DNA of 64,000 nucleotides from Pontibacillus chungwhensis (GCF_030166655.1 NZ_CP126446.1:1240001-1304000), one strand, 5' to 3'; numbered from the stretch's first letter, positions 1-8,407 are shown. Program-made: numbers and translations. The notes: a model not told the origin generated them from the sequence alone.

Positions 1-104
1 TATTCCGGAATCGGTCTATTTTTAACAGCATAATAGAATGGTTGTTTCTCTAACATATTTTTGAAATAATCTTCTGAGAGATATTGATTAGAAAGAGGGG
101 TAGT

Positions 105-662
105 ATGAGGAGAAACATATGGAAGACCGGCTTTTTCGTCCTACTCATCATATGTATTGTGATGGGTTACTTTTGGTATTCGGAGACCCAAAAGGTAGAA
201 ACGATGAAAAAAGATGGTGTCATATATATTTTGGATAAGCAAATTGATATAACAAAGCGTTTAGAGTGGGCTTTAGATAATGTGGAAGAAAGGGAAAAGT
301 TCAAGAAAAGCTTGGTAAATATTGAAGATGAGATAGATGATCTATCCAGTGCAATGGGAAATGTTAGATATATCGGAAAGCATGTTGATATTCCTATTGG
401 CTTTTTTGATTTTTATTTTAGGGAATCCGATCCTGTTTATAAAGCCTTAGATGAGCTACAAGATCATGAGTTATCAGATCAAACGTTGAAAGAACTAAAA
501 GGCTATTATAAAAAACATTCTGATTTGACTGCCCAAGTAAAACTAGAGGAATTTGAGAATATGAGTTTCGATGAATATATGGAAAAGTTAGAAGAAGTGA
601 ATCGTTATATGAACAAGTATGAAGATTGGAGAACTACAAGGGGGGACAAGGGGGAAGGTTGA
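105..662 (+). CDS. Hypothetical single-pass membrane-anchored protein
   Basis: I do not recognise this 185-residue protein. It starts with a short basic stretch and one hydrophobic segment (about residues 7-25), so it is probably anchored in the membrane by its N-terminus with the rest outside. The remainder is charged, helical and coiled-coil-like, with a high Lys/Glu content and no cysteine. The ATG was preferred over an in-frame TTG 21 nt upstream because AAAGAGGGG lies four bases before the ATG, whereas nothing ribosome-binding precedes the TTG. Two hairpins with T-rich tails follow the gene. The function is unknown. Confidence 0.7.
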   Translation: MRRNIWKTGFFVLLIICIVMGYFWYSETQKVETMKKDGVIYILDKQIDITKRLEWALDNVEEREKFKKSLVNIEDEIDDLSSAMGNVRYIGKHVDIPIGFFDFYFRESDPVYKALDELQDHELSDQTLKELKGYYKKHSDLTAQVKLEEFENMSFDEYMEKLEEVNRYMNKYEDWRTTRGDKGEG

Positions 663-782
663 TGGGAATAAGGAGTCGGATGATTCATCCTTACTATCAA
701 GCCTTCTGGTCTTCTATCCTTACCCTATATGCGAGAATGATTAGCTCATAGCTTTCACTGGGTCCGCGTTAAAAATAAAGGC

Positions 783-857
783 AGGGAGTCTATAAAGAGA
801 TTCTCTGCTTTTTGCTTCAGGTAAAGGATGCGTTTATTTAATAACGCATCCTTTGTT
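783..857. terminator. Two hairpins downstream of the first gene
   Basis: The first hairpin pairs GCAGGGAGTCT with AGATTCTCTGC and ends in TTTTTG. The second, only about 15 nt on, is AAAGGATGCGTTATT-type and nearly perfect around a short AT loop, ending in TTTGTTTT. The 360-nt gap up to the next gene holds these and no convincing open reading frame. Confidence 0.6.
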
Positions 858-1022
858 TTGGTAAATGCACTGCTTTTACCGTCTTCTATTAAGTAACTTC
901 TTAATTGTTAGAGGTATTTGGATATATTTGGAGAAATTGAAATAATAAGAGAAAAAATATGTGAATACATGAGAAGCACGGGAGGCTGGCTTTAGTGCTC
1001 CCGCATTGGAGGTGCGTGGAAC

Positions 1023-1427
1023 ATGAAAAAGGGGATACTGCTCCTTTTTTTCGTATCGTTCGTAACAACAGCTTGTTCTGGAAATCTAGGAGAGCTTACG
1101 AGAGTCGATGTTCAACAGGTCATGTCAGATGGGAGCCCCGCGGAGGCTGAGAGGATAACAGATAAAGAATCAATCCAATCGATCCGAGATGTGATGAAAG
1201 AGGTGGATTGGGAGGATAAGTCTGTTGATATGTTGAGGGAACCAGAAGCGAGGGCGGTGTTTTACTACCAACAAGGAGAGGATAGTCAAGAACATTTAGT
1301 GGAATACGACATTTGGTTTACCGATGGGCCAGGATTCGCAGTGCTGATGAGTGAAGAGGAGGGGCGGAAGTATGGTGTGGTCCAGTCGGAACAGACGGCG
1401 ATTTTGAGAGAGATGTTTGTTGAGTAG
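1023..1427 (+). CDS. Small lipoprotein, paralog of the one at 24.6 kb
   Basis: This 134-residue protein has a lipoprotein signal peptide: MKK, a hydrophobic run and a TTAC-S lipobox with Cys18, so it should be anchored on the outer face of the membrane. The mature part is acidic. It aligns by eye with the product at 24595-24993: both have LTRVDVQQ just after the lipid cysteine, a V(D/E)W core, 'A-V-(F/L)-(F/Y)-Y-Q', a D-(I/V)-W-F motif and an 'LRE' C-terminus. The family is unknown to me. The start has GGAGGTGCGTGGAAC before ATG. The next gene follows after 38 nt and may be co-transcribed. Confidence 0.8.
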   Translation: MKKGILLLFFVSFVTTACSGNLGELTRVDVQQVMSDGSPAEAERITDKESIQSIRDVMKEVDWEDKSVDMLREPEARAVFYYQQGEDSQEHLVEYDIWFTDGPGFAVLMSEEEGRKYGVVQSEQTAILREMFVE

Positions 1428-1464
1428 GCAGAAATTAAGGGATACTTAAAGAGAGGAGAATTCG

Positions 1465-1869
1465 GTGGAAAAGAAGGCAATCGTGAAAAGGTGGTTTGGG
1501 GAAGTTTTTACACAAGGTAATGTAGAAACGTTGAAAGAAATAACTAAGAAGGATTTCATCAGCCATGTGCCTGGGCATGATTTTAATGGTCATGAGGAGT
1601 TTATTCATGATTTCATGAATTGGTTTCGGGAAGTATTTCATAATGATGTGTGGACCATTCATGATTACGTAGAGGATGGTCATAAGTTTGCAGTTCGCTA
1701 TACAGGTCATATGACATACAAAGGGGGATGGGATTCCATTCCTTCGAGTAATCAGCGAGTAAAGGAAACGGGGCTTATGATTATTTATTTCGAAGGTGGG
1801 ATTATATCTGAAATGTGGTGTGAAATGAGCGATCTGGATGTGATGAACCAACTCCGTTCCACTCCATAA
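1465..1869 (+). CDS. SnoaL-like / NTF2-fold protein
   Basis: The 134-residue product resembles SnoaL-like ester cyclases (NTF2-like fold): an N-terminal helix with 'VKRWFGEVFTQGNVETL', then H-x-P-G, 'EEFIHDFMNWFREVF', and alternating strands with 'HKFAVRYTGHMT'. Such proteins bind or convert small hydrophobic molecules; the substrate here cannot be read from the sequence. The start is GTG with GAGAGGAG upstream. It sits between a lipoprotein and AlkD, with no obvious pathway partner. Confidence 0.75.
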   Translation: MEKKAIVKRWFGEVFTQGNVETLKEITKKDFISHVPGHDFNGHEEFIHDFMNWFREVFHNDVWTIHDYVEDGHKFAVRYTGHMTYKGGWDSIPSSNQRVKETGLMIIYFEGGIISEMWCEMSDLDVMNQLRSTP

Positions 1870-1922
1870 GAAAATGAAGTCTTACATAGAGTATACATAA
1901 ACAGTCAAAAGGAGCGGATGGA

Positions 1923-2612
1923 ATGTATTCAATTGAACCATTACAAGCACAGATGGAAGCCAGTCGGAACGAAGAGAAAGCCGAAAAGATGGCCAAGTAT
2001 ATGCGGAATCAATTTGCCTTTTATGGCATCCAGGCTGAGCCATTGAAAGGAATTGTGAAGGAGCATGTCAAACAGGAAGGCATCCCTTCACCAGATGAGA
2101 TCCATGATGTTGTGAAGACGCTATGGTCAAAAGAAGAGCGGGAATATCAGATGATAGCGCTGAGACTCATGGATCGTTATATAAAGAAGTATGGAATAAG
2201 AGAGATTGACGCTCAGTTAATCGAGTACATGACTGTAAATAAATCCTGGTGGGACACCGTTGACCACATTGCCAGTAACCATGCATTTCGTTTGTTTGCC
2301 AACCATCCACATCTATTAGAGACGGTAGGGAAAGAGTGGAGAGCATCAGATAATATTTGGCTGCGTAGGGTGATGATCTTATTCCAACTGAAATACAAAG
2401 AAAAGACCGACCTTCCATTACTGGAGGAAATCATAAAAGAAAATTTGGGGTCCAAAGAGTTCTTTATCAATAAAGCGATTGGATGGATTTTAAGAGAGTA
2501 TTCCAAAACAGATGCTGAGTGGGTGCAGCGTTTTATTGAGGAAAATGATGAGTTATCTAACTTAAGCAAACGAGAGGGATTGAAGCATATAAAAAAGCAA
2601 CAGCTTCAGTAA
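1923..2612 (+). CDS. DNA alkylation repair protein, AlkD family
   Basis: This 229-residue protein matches the AlkD family, HEAT-like helical-repeat DNA glycosylases that excise N3/N7-alkylated purines without base flipping. Visible family features are the N-terminal 'AEKMAKYMRNQFAFYGI' and the central 'NKSWWDTVDHIASN' containing the WWD-T-VD signature that places the catalytic Asp and Trp. The C-terminal 'FFINKAIGWILREYSK' is also typical. The length is normal for the family. AAAAGGAG precedes the ATG. The product is cytoplasmic and acts in base-excision repair. Confidence 0.9.
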   Translation: MYSIEPLQAQMEASRNEEKAEKMAKYMRNQFAFYGIQAEPLKGIVKEHVKQEGIPSPDEIHDVVKTLWSKEEREYQMIALRLMDRYIKKYGIREIDAQLIEYMTVNKSWWDTVDHIASNHAFRLFANHPHLLETVGKEWRASDNIWLRRVMILFQLKYKEKTDLPLLEEIIKENLGSKEFFINKAIGWILREYSKTDAEWVQRFIEENDELSNLSKREGLKHIKKQQLQ

Positions 2613-2870
2613 CGGGTTCGGTTTTAGAGTACAAAAAGCGAATTCACAGATGTTTTCACACCCTAAATAGCAGAACAATCACAACTAAATTCACACTCGA
2701 AAACACACAGATATTGGTTATCTGTGTGTTTTTATTGAGAATTCATTAACATGATTACAATGGAGGGTTTTGGGATTTAATGTTAAAATAATTGCAGATT
2801 ATGTTAAGGGATGTACTTAAACTAACGGGGCAGTAATGTGGAATAAGAAAGATTTATTATTAGAGGGGGG
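2606..2870 (+). repeat. Long cassette-boundary element P1 (terminator plus promoter)
   Basis: About 260 bp separate alkD from the next GNAT gene. The same stretch recurs at 6647-6905 and, partly, at 12682-12835. It begins AACGGGTTCGGTTTTAGAG, contains 'CCTAAATAGCAG', a hairpin ACACACAGATA/TATCTGTGTGT followed by T5, then TTTTGGGATTTAATGTTAAAAT (promoter-like, written here as its two halves TTTTGGGATTTAATG and TTAAAAT), and ends ACTTAAACTAACGGGGCAG. The repetition is seen directly; the promoter and boundary roles are inference. Confidence 0.75.
2702..2735 (+). terminator. Intrinsic terminator inside element P1
   Basis: A 12-bp stem (AACACACAGATA pairing with TATCTGTGTGTT) with a small loop is followed by a T-run. 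It would end transcription from alkD before the downstream promoter-like sequence. Confidence 0.75.
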
Positions 2871-2876
2871 AGTTGT

Positions 2877-3341
2877 ATGGCTTATAATTTTAGTATTTTG
2901 ACACAAGAACAAGCAGAAGATATTGCATTTAATTGGCACTATGATGGTGAATATTCTTTTTATGATATGGAAGCTGATAAAGAGGATTTAGACGAATTTT
3001 TAAATCCAGAAGAACGAGGAAATTCAACATTTGCTGTAACCAAAGAAAATGAATTAGTTGCTTTTTTTAGTTTTAGTGAGGTTGCTGATGGAACTTTTGA
3101 TATTGGTTTGGGAATGAGACCAGATTTAACTGGAAAAGGTAATGGATTAGAATTTTTAAGGGCAGGTATTAACTTTATTCAAACAGAATATAAACCTGAA
3201 AAGGTCACATTATCAGTAGCAACTTTTAATCAAAGAGCTATAAAATTATACAAAAGAATTGGATTTAAAGATGTAGAGATATTTTCACAAGATACAAATG
3301 GTAGCACATTTGAGTTTCTAAAGATGGAATATAAATGTTGA
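2877..3341 (+). CDS. GNAT family N-acetyltransferase
   Basis: The 154-residue protein has the GNAT fold: the acetyl-CoA loop region appears as 'GMRPDLTGKGNGLEFLRAGINF' (Q/R-x-x-G-x-G/A motif A degenerate to R-x-x-x-T-G-K-G-N-G) and motif B as 'VATFNQRAIKLYKRIGF', the canonical N-x-x-A-x-x-x-Y-x-x-x-G-F. The acceptor substrate is unknown. GAGGGGGGAGTTGT provides the ribosome-binding site. It is the first gene after element P1 and would use the promoter in it. Base composition is clearly more AT-rich than alkD upstream, fitting an acquired cassette. Confidence 0.9.
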   Translation: MAYNFSILTQEQAEDIAFNWHYDGEYSFYDMEADKEDLDEFLNPEERGNSTFAVTKENELVAFFSFSEVADGTFDIGLGMRPDLTGKGNGLEFLRAGINFIQTEYKPEKVTLSVATFNQRAIKLYKRIGFKDVEIFSQDTNGSTFEFLKMEYKC

Positions 3342-3354
3342 TACCTCTCTTAAG

Positions 3355-3427
3355 TTAAAGGGTGCAAGAGTGGAACAAGGAGTTGTTGATGCGGCAGTTG
3401 CTATTGTGTTTAAAGAAGCTGGATAAT
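3355..3427 (+). repeat. Short boundary element, type B (B1)
   Basis: GGGTGCAAGAGTGGAACAAG begins this copy, followed by GTTGTTGATGCGGCAGTTGC and a right end near GAAGCTGGATAATTGAAG. It aligns with 8423-8502 throughout, and at its left end with the type A elements. Confidence 0.6.
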
Positions 3428-3469
3428 TGAAGAGCAATTTATATAACTACAAATGAGTGAGGTGCTGTA

Positions 3470-3772
3470 ATGATAAGTTGGTCTACCTTATTCCATCCAC
3501 TTGCATTGGATTTATTAGTAATTCCTTTTGCTATTGTTATAGGTATTCTAGCATCTTTATTTTTAAAAAAGGTGTTAGTAGGTGTAGTGATTACTGTTCT
3601 GAACTTAATAGTGTTTGATGTATGGTTTTGGGGGTATTTTTATGAGTCAGGACAATATGGTATGAACATATCTTTTGATGACTTCATATTTTACACAGTT
3701 TTTGCAGGGATAACTTTTCTTATTTCTAGGTCTATACATAGTAAAAATAATCTGAAGCACAAACCATTGTGA
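3470..3772 (+). CDS. Small integral membrane protein
   Basis: The 100-residue product has three predicted membrane segments (about residues 10-30, 38-55 and 72-90), separated by short loops, and a basic C-terminus. I recognise no family. AGGTG sits seven bases before ATG. It lies between boundary elements B1 and A1 and is very AT-rich, so it looks like the single gene of one cassette. Confidence 0.65.
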   Translation: MISWSTLFHPLALDLLVIPFAIVIGILASLFLKKVLVGVVITVLNLIVFDVWFWGYFYESGQYGMNISFDDFIFYTVFAGITFLISRSIHSKNNLKHKPL

Positions 3773-3784
3773 AGGATTACACTT

Positions 3785-3846
3785 AAACTAGAGGGTGCGA
3801 TTGCCGAACAAGAGCGGTCGCTTCTTTCGTTAACGGGCAGGATAGA
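3785..3846 (+). repeat. Short boundary element, type A (A1)
   Basis: GGGTGCGATTGCCGAACAAG, then AGCGGTCGCTTCTTTCG and TAACGGGCAGGATAGATGA. The core GCGATTGC and GCGGTCGC form an 8-bp stem, two of the pairs being G-U in RNA, around a 9-nt loop. The same layout recurs at 7622, 7990, 8779 and 9384. Confidence 0.75.
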
Positions 3847-3850
3847 TGAG

Positions 3851-4384
3851 ATGAAGAAAAAGGAGTGTATGCGTTTGGGTAAATATCTTTATTTAATCTT
3901 CAGTTTTTGCGTACTTTTATTTATTGTCGGATGTAACCAAGACTCAGCTTCAGACTGGCAATCTTCAAAAGATGCAGCCATTGAATCGGGGCTAAAACAA
4001 GAAGAGGCAGACCGTGATTCTATCTTATCAATTGAAGAATTTGAAGACGAAACATTTGTGTTTTACGAGTATATGGGTGGTTTGGGTGTAGCAAACATAA
4101 TTAAGAGTGAAAAAGGATATGGGTGGAAAAGAAGCAAGCCTTATACTGCTTTTGAGACTGGAGGAGATTTAGCTTATTCTACATCTGGTTTTGAGGTCAA
4201 AACGAAAACAGGATTATCTGCCTCAGTATTAATTGGTAGGACTTTCGATTCTTCTATTAAGGAAATGAAGCTTTTAGGGGATGGAACTGAAAGAAAACTA
4301 AAAGTATTTGGTGATAACGGATTCTTTTATGCTATACATAAAATTCCTACTGATTCAGTCGACGTTTCTCCAGTAGTAAACTAA
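3851..4384 (+). CDS. Putative lipoprotein
   Basis: This 177-residue protein has a basic N-terminus, a hydrophobic segment and a lipobox 'FIVGC' with Cys28, predicting a membrane-anchored extracytoplasmic lipoprotein. The mature part contains 'SIEEFEDETFVFYEYMGGLGVANI', an alternation seen in small secreted beta-rich domains. No family is recognised. A second in-frame ATG at 3869 follows AAAAAGGAG at only 3 nt; I kept the upstream ATG, which has AGGA at about 8 nt. The remnant at 12257-12448 has a related central segment (K-L-E-D-D-N-V-L-V-F-Y). Confidence 0.7.
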   Translation: MKKKECMRLGKYLYLIFSFCVLLFIVGCNQDSASDWQSSKDAAIESGLKQEEADRDSILSIEEFEDETFVFYEYMGGLGVANIIKSEKGYGWKRSKPYTAFETGGDLAYSTSGFEVKTKTGLSASVLIGRTFDSSIKEMKLLGDGTERKLKVFGDNGFFYAIHKIPTDSVDVSPVVN

Positions 4385-4411
4385 GAAATTTTTAAAATCA
4401 ATGCATATTGG

Positions 4412-4490
4412 AGTAACGGGTGCTTTAGTAGAATAAGAAAATACCTGAATTAAAAGAACCGATTAAGTAATCGGTTCTTTTTTTCTCGCT
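4412..4490 (+). terminator. Boundary left end fused to a terminator (T1)
   Basis: AACGGGTGCTTTAGTAGAAT, the common left end, runs into the hairpin AAGAACCGATT/AATCGGTTCTT with T8. The arrangement is repeated at 9843-9912, so the half-element plus terminator seems to mark the end of a cassette run. Confidence 0.7.
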
Positions 4491-4584
4491 GCATATAGGT
4501 TTTGTCGCTCGTTGGGTTTGGTTTTTTAACCATATTGATCCACTGACTAAGCCAAAATACGTTAACGAATTCGCGTGCGTTTTA

Positions 4585-4664
4585 CCACATGAATTCGCAA
4601 GAGTCTGTCAGCCAACAGACTCCTGCGAATTGAGGTCCGATTATTCATATGCGAATAGGACCTC
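4585..4664. repeat. Two consecutive strong hairpins
   Basis: AATTCGCAAGAGTCTGT pairs with AACAGACTCCTGCGAATT (one mismatch, five-base loop), and immediately afterwards AGGTCC...GGACCT forms a second stem over ATTATTCATATGCGAAT. No gene occupies 4385-4924; besides these hairpins the gap contains an inverted copy of the AACGGGTTCGG boundary end near 4686-4712 and a terminator. Confidence 0.6.
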
Positions 4665-4802
4665 TATTTGGGGGGTATTTTATTGTTTGTACTCCAAAAC
4701 CGAACTCGTTACAGCTTCAGTAAGAACTTTTTGTGAAAATTCTCTGTGACGTATTACGAGTTGTAATTCTCTAGTGCACCGTTACCTAGATCAAATCGCA
4801 CA

Positions 4803-4840
4803 AGAAGAAGCAGAGGTTTTGACGGCCCTCTGCTTCTTTT
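4803..4840. terminator. Hairpin terminator, usable from both strands
   Basis: AAGAAGCAGAGG and CCTCTGCTTCTT form a 12-bp stem, T-rich on the + side and A-rich on the other. It probably ends the minus-strand ccdA transcript as well. Confidence 0.6.
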
Positions 4841-4924
4841 ATATATTGATGAGCTTCTACTAAAGACATTCATTAGGAGAAGAAAACTTACTTTTGTACC
4901 TCTCCATAAGCCCATATTAAGGTG

Positions 4925-5640
4925 TTAAAACCCTCTGAATCCACCGAATAAGTTCGTTAGCCAAAGACCTAGCACAGCTAATTGATCAAAATATAATGCT
5001 ATGCCGACGATGATCATGAAAAAACCACTTATTTTCATGATCTTGTCGGAGTATTTCATTAACCAGTTTGCTCTTCCGATAAAAAATGACATGACTAAGA
5101 ATGGGATTGCAAAGCCTAACGTATAGGAGAAAGTATATAAAATCCCCTTATCTGGGTTACTTGCAGACATGGATAATACGGAAGTTAGGATAGGTCCTAT
5201 ACACGGTGTCCATCCTGCTGCAAAGAAAATCCCTACAAATAAAGATCCTATGTATCCCCAGGTTTTTTCGCTAATTTGATGACTCTTTTTTCCTTCAACA
5301 TGGAGACAGGCTGGAATATTCCAGTTAAGAAAAAGCCCATTGCAATGATAAATATAGCGCCAAGCATTCGGATTAAATCCTGATACTGATAGAAAATATC
5401 TCCTATCAAAGTGAAGGCTGAACCTAAGATAAAAAACACAATCGATAATCCCAAAACGAACATTAAAGTATGAAGCATAACTTTGTTTTTTATTTGTACC
5501 GATTGATCTTTCCTGTTTGAAATTTCTTTTACTGATAAACCTGTAATAAAAGATAAATAGGATGGATATAAGGGGAACACGCAGGGAGATATAAACGATA
5601 AAATGCCTGCTCCGAATACTAACATGATGCTTAATTCCAT
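4925..5640 (-). pseudogene. ccdA: ccdA, cytochrome c biogenesis protein, frameshifted
   Basis: Two overlapping frames together encode a complete CcdA/DsbD transmembrane protein of about 238 residues with six membrane segments. The first frame gives the N-terminus with the conserved 'GILSFISPCVFPLYPSY' cysteine motif and stops at 5248. The second continues 'GYIGSLFVGIFFAAGWTPCIGPIL', holding the second redox cysteine in TPC. CcdA passes electrons across the membrane for cytochrome c maturation or sporulation thiol-disulfide exchange. The break is at a C4 run (5256-5259) next to a T6 run; one added base in the C run restores a typical 'KKPGGYIGS' junction. This may be decay or a sequencing error. 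No resA or other cytochrome gene is adjacent. Confidence 0.85.
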
Positions 5641-5830
5641 TTTGCACTCTCCTTAAAAATCTAAGCCAAACTAATTAACGTAAAAGGTATCCTGCCGATT
5701 CAACTAACTACGCTTTAACGTAATCCATAAAATCATGGTAACATTAAAATCCAATTATTTGGTAAAAATATGTAATGAGATGGATCAGGTATCCTCTGGC
5801 TATTTGTTCATTCTATTAATCTGTCCTATA

Positions 5831-6409
5831 TCAGTCTTGGAGTGGTTGTAGAACATTTAAAAATTGTTCAAGTTCTTCCAAATCCGACTGAGGATAGCTC
5901 ATCCAAGTTGATGCTAAAAAGTAAATGGAAATCCCTAATAAAACTATACTATACCAACGCTTGTACCCAGGTTTAATCACCCACTTGTAAAACGTAGGAA
6001 AGTCCTCTTTAAGCTCTCTTTTCATCCATTCGCTTCTTAAAAACGAATTGATATGCCGCGGTGGAACCGTAGAAAGGACTAAAAGAGCTAGGAAGACTAG
6101 TAATACTTTAGCAAAATCGCTATACCATTCTTGGATGTGGTAGATGTCTATTTTTAATCGTATGAACTTCCCGGGACCATCTTTGTCTCCTCCGAGTTGG
6201 GTAATTAATTCATCATAAGTCCCTGTATACGTTTTGTGTGGATTAGAAAACACATCCAATTCTTGAATTTCTATATTTCTATTAAAGGATTTGTATTCAA
6301 AATCGTAGCCATTAGGATAAAACTCATATTTATCAATGATTCCAATGGGGCCCACTAGAAGAACTGCGAGCAAAATGAACCCTGCTATTAATATCCTCTT
6401 TAAGCGCAT
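5831..6409 (-). CDS. Hypothetical membrane protein
   Basis: The 192-residue protein has a first membrane segment or uncleaved signal (residues 5-24), an extracytoplasmic domain of about 75 residues, then two further segments near residues 100-115 and 152-168 with a basic loop between them. No family is recognised. The start has GGGAGGAAATACCG upstream on the minus strand. It is separated from the frameshifted ccdA by about 190 nt and is not clearly linked to it. Confidence 0.65.
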   Translation of the reverse strand: MRLKRILIAGFILLAVLLVGPIGIIDKYEFYPNGYDFEYKSFNRNIEIQELDVFSNPHKTYTGTYDELITQLGGDKDGPGKFIRLKIDIYHIQEWYSDFAKVLLVFLALLVLSTVPPRHINSFLRSEWMKRELKEDFPTFYKWVIKPGYKRWYSIVLLGISIYFLASTWMSYPQSDLEELEQFLNVLQPLQD

Positions 6410-6646
6410 CGGTATTTCCTCCCTGAAAGTTATATGATTGTTGTTTGTCCTATTGAATGTAATCGTATTTTTTATTCTGTCTTTTAGAATGTATGAGAGT
6501 TATATATGGATTTTATAACATTTTTTGGTCATAAACTAGGAGGTGGAAGTAATTTGTAAGGTAAAGCATTTTATTATGAAGGAGAACGTTGCGTTATCAA
6601 AATTAATTTAACGGAGCGGATTGAGGTATGTAAAAAAGTAAATTAA

Positions 6647-6905
6647 TTAGTAACGGATCGGGTTTTTGATCAGAGAGCAAATTCATAGTCGTTCTTTGCA
6701 TCCTAAATAGCAGGGAAATCATCACTAAAATCACAGACGAAAACGCACAGGTAGAGTTATCTGTGCGTTTCTTATTTAAGGGTTCAAAAGTATGGTTTCA
6801 ATAGAGGTATATGGAATTTTGTGGTAAAATAAACGGTGAGTTTGTGAAGGGATGTACTGAAACTAACGTGGCAGGATTGTTGAATAACCAAGCAACGATT
6901 TAAGG
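6647..6905 (+). repeat. Long cassette-boundary element P2
   Basis: This copy parallels P1 along about 240 bp: AACGGATCGGGTTTTTG, 'CCTAAATAGCAGG', the hairpin AACGCACAGGTA/TATCTGTGCGTT, a promoter-like TGTGGTAAAATAAACGG, and the end ACTGAAACTAACGTGGCAGG followed by GTTGAATAAC. An extra right-end-like half site (AACGGAGCGG) precedes it at 6610. The 500-nt gap between 6410 and 6913 holds these elements and no gene. Confidence 0.75.
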
Positions 6906-6913
6906 GGGGATTA

Positions 6914-7618
6914 TTGTTGGAGAAAACGATATTAAGTTATGATGATTTGTTAGAAATGTTGGATGATTATCTAAGAGAGCCAAAGGAATTTTGGGAAGGC
7001 TTTTACGAAGACAAAACGAAAGACATTCCTTTTTTTAAAGTAACTGGACCTGATGAAAACTTAATGGAGTATTTTGATAAAGGTCTTAAACCGAAGAAGG
7101 TATTGGAATTAGGTTGTGGACCTGGAAGAAATGCTATTTTTATGGCTAAAAACGGATGCGAAGTAGATGCTTTGGATATCTCTGAGAATGCCATCAGCTG
7201 GGCAAAAGAAAGGGCAAATGAAGAAGGAATAAATGTTAATTTTCATTGCACATCTTTATTTGATTTTGAAATTAAATCTCATTCTTATGATTTTGTATAT
7301 GACTGCGGCTTATTTCATCATTTAGCACCCCATAGGCGTTTAACCTACATCGAAATGCTAAAAAAAGCTCTAGATAAAGATGGTCATTTTGCGATAGTTT
7401 GTTTTAACACAGATGGAGCAATAGATACCCCCGACTGGGAAGTATATAGACAAAAAAGCTTAAACAGAGGTCTAGGTTACACGGAAAAGCGATTTAAAGA
7501 AGTTTTTGAAAATGATTTCACGATTAAAGATTTTAGGACGATGAAAAAGGTAAGCCAACCAAATGAAAAATTTGGAGAGGATTTTCTATGGACGAGTTTA
7601 ATGCAAGTTAACAATTGA
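6914..7618 (+). CDS. Class I SAM-dependent methyltransferase
   Basis: The 234-residue protein has the Rossmann-fold methyltransferase motifs: motif I 'VLELGCGPGRNAIFMA' (about residues 60-75), the acidic ribose-binding end of strand 2 in 'VDALDIS', and a post-I segment 'FDFVYDCGLFHHL' at strand 4. It belongs to the broad Methyltransf_25/TehB-like group; the acceptor is unknown. TTG is the start, with AAGGGGGGA four to seven bases upstream. It is the first gene after element P2, and its AT-rich composition matches the neighbouring cassettes. Confidence 0.88.
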   Translation: MLEKTILSYDDLLEMLDDYLREPKEFWEGFYEDKTKDIPFFKVTGPDENLMEYFDKGLKPKKVLELGCGPGRNAIFMAKNGCEVDALDISENAISWAKERANEEGINVNFHCTSLFDFEIKSHSYDFVYDCGLFHHLAPHRRLTYIEMLKKALDKDGHFAIVCFNTDGAIDTPDWEVYRQKSLNRGLGYTEKRFKEVFENDFTIKDFRTMKKVSQPNEKFGEDFLWTSLMQVNN

Positions 7619-7621
7619 ATT

Positions 7622-7690
7622 TTTATTCAACAAACGGGTGCGATTTTTTGAAAAAGAACAGGCGCTTCTTTCATTAACGCGCAGGTTACT
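7622..7690 (+). repeat. Short boundary element, type A (A2)
   Basis: TTCAACAAACGGGTGCGATT starts the copy and AGGCGCTTCTTTCATTAACG and CGCAGGTTACTTCAATAAG end it. The internal stem is weaker here than in A1. It separates the methyltransferase from a small membrane protein. Confidence 0.7.
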
Positions 7691-7728
7691 TCAATAAGTA
7701 AACATCCTATTGCAGGGAGGTCATATCT

Positions 7729-7950
7729 ATGAAAGAAAGATTTTTACCCTCAGCAGAACAAGTCATCAGTGTATTTATCTTCGTTTTATTTTTTTTATTT
7801 TACTTTAAGGTCTTTAACTGGCTCATATATGCACTCCCTTTCATGAGTGCAGGCGCTATAATTTTTATGAGTTGGGCATTATTTCTTGTTAATTTTCCAT
7901 TGTCAGCAATATCAGCCATATACTTACGAAAATATATTAAAAGTAATTAA
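7729..7950 (+). CDS. Small two-segment membrane protein
   Basis: The 73-residue product has two membrane segments (about residues 12-32 and 40-62), Phe-rich, with a basic C-terminal tail. GGGAGGTCATATCT precedes ATG. Function unknown; it is flanked on both sides by boundary elements A2 and A3. Confidence 0.6.
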   Translation: MKERFLPSAEQVISVFIFVLFFLFYFKVFNWLIYALPFMSAGAIIFMSWALFLVNFPLSAISAIYLRKYIKSN

Positions 7951-7989
7951 ACTCGAAAGAACAAAAAATTAATAGCAGTCGTTGCTTCA

Positions 7990-8042
7990 CTAATGCGATT
8001 GTGAATAAGCACAGTCGCTTCTATTATTATCGGAGCAGTTTT
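7990..8042 (+). repeat. Short boundary element, type A (A3, diverged)
   Basis: CTAATGCGATTGTGAATAAG followed by CACAGTCGCTTC and a diverged right end CGGAGCAG. The stem GCGATTGTG/CACAGTCGC is nine pairs with one G-U, better paired than A2 although the flanks have drifted. Confidence 0.65.
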
Positions 8043-8080
8043 CTTTAATAAGAGCTAATCTATATAAAGGAGTCGGATAT

Positions 8081-8407
8081 ATGAGTAAATTAGATATCGC
8101 GATGATTATATATATTATTTTTATGATTGTAGCGACTTTTGTAAGTTTTAAATATGGTTCGACTATGATTAAAAAAAAGGGATTGTTTTTACCGTCAACC
8201 TTAATTGCAGGAACCATTAACTTGGTATTAGGTGTATTTGCTATTTTAGTATGGGTTTTCTTCACTTGGGGTGTAAATGAATTTTTATTCTTTGGAGGAT
8301 TAGTTTTAGGTAGCGGTTTATTAGTTGTAGGTGAAGCCGTTCTGCTTACAACCTTATTTTTGAAACGAAAGAAATGGATACACATTTACAATGAAACATT
8401 TAATTAA
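8081..8407 (+). CDS. Small three-segment membrane protein
   Basis: The 108-residue protein has three hydrophobic segments (residues 4-22, 36-60, 66-90) and a basic C-terminus. AAAGGAGTCGGATAT precedes ATG. I recognise no family. It is enclosed by elements A3 and B2, one gene per interval. Confidence 0.6.
   Translation: MSKLDIAMIIYIIFMIVATFVSFKYGSTMIKKKGLFLPSTLIAGTINLVLGVFAILVWVFFTWGVNEFLFFGGLVLGSGLLVVGEAVLLTTLFLKRKKWIHIYNETFN

Noticed and set aside
4925-5647. A single 240-residue minus-strand protein
   Set aside because: Its N-terminal half is an out-of-frame reading of ccdA; only the C-terminal half is CcdA sequence, so the region is better described as one frameshifted gene.
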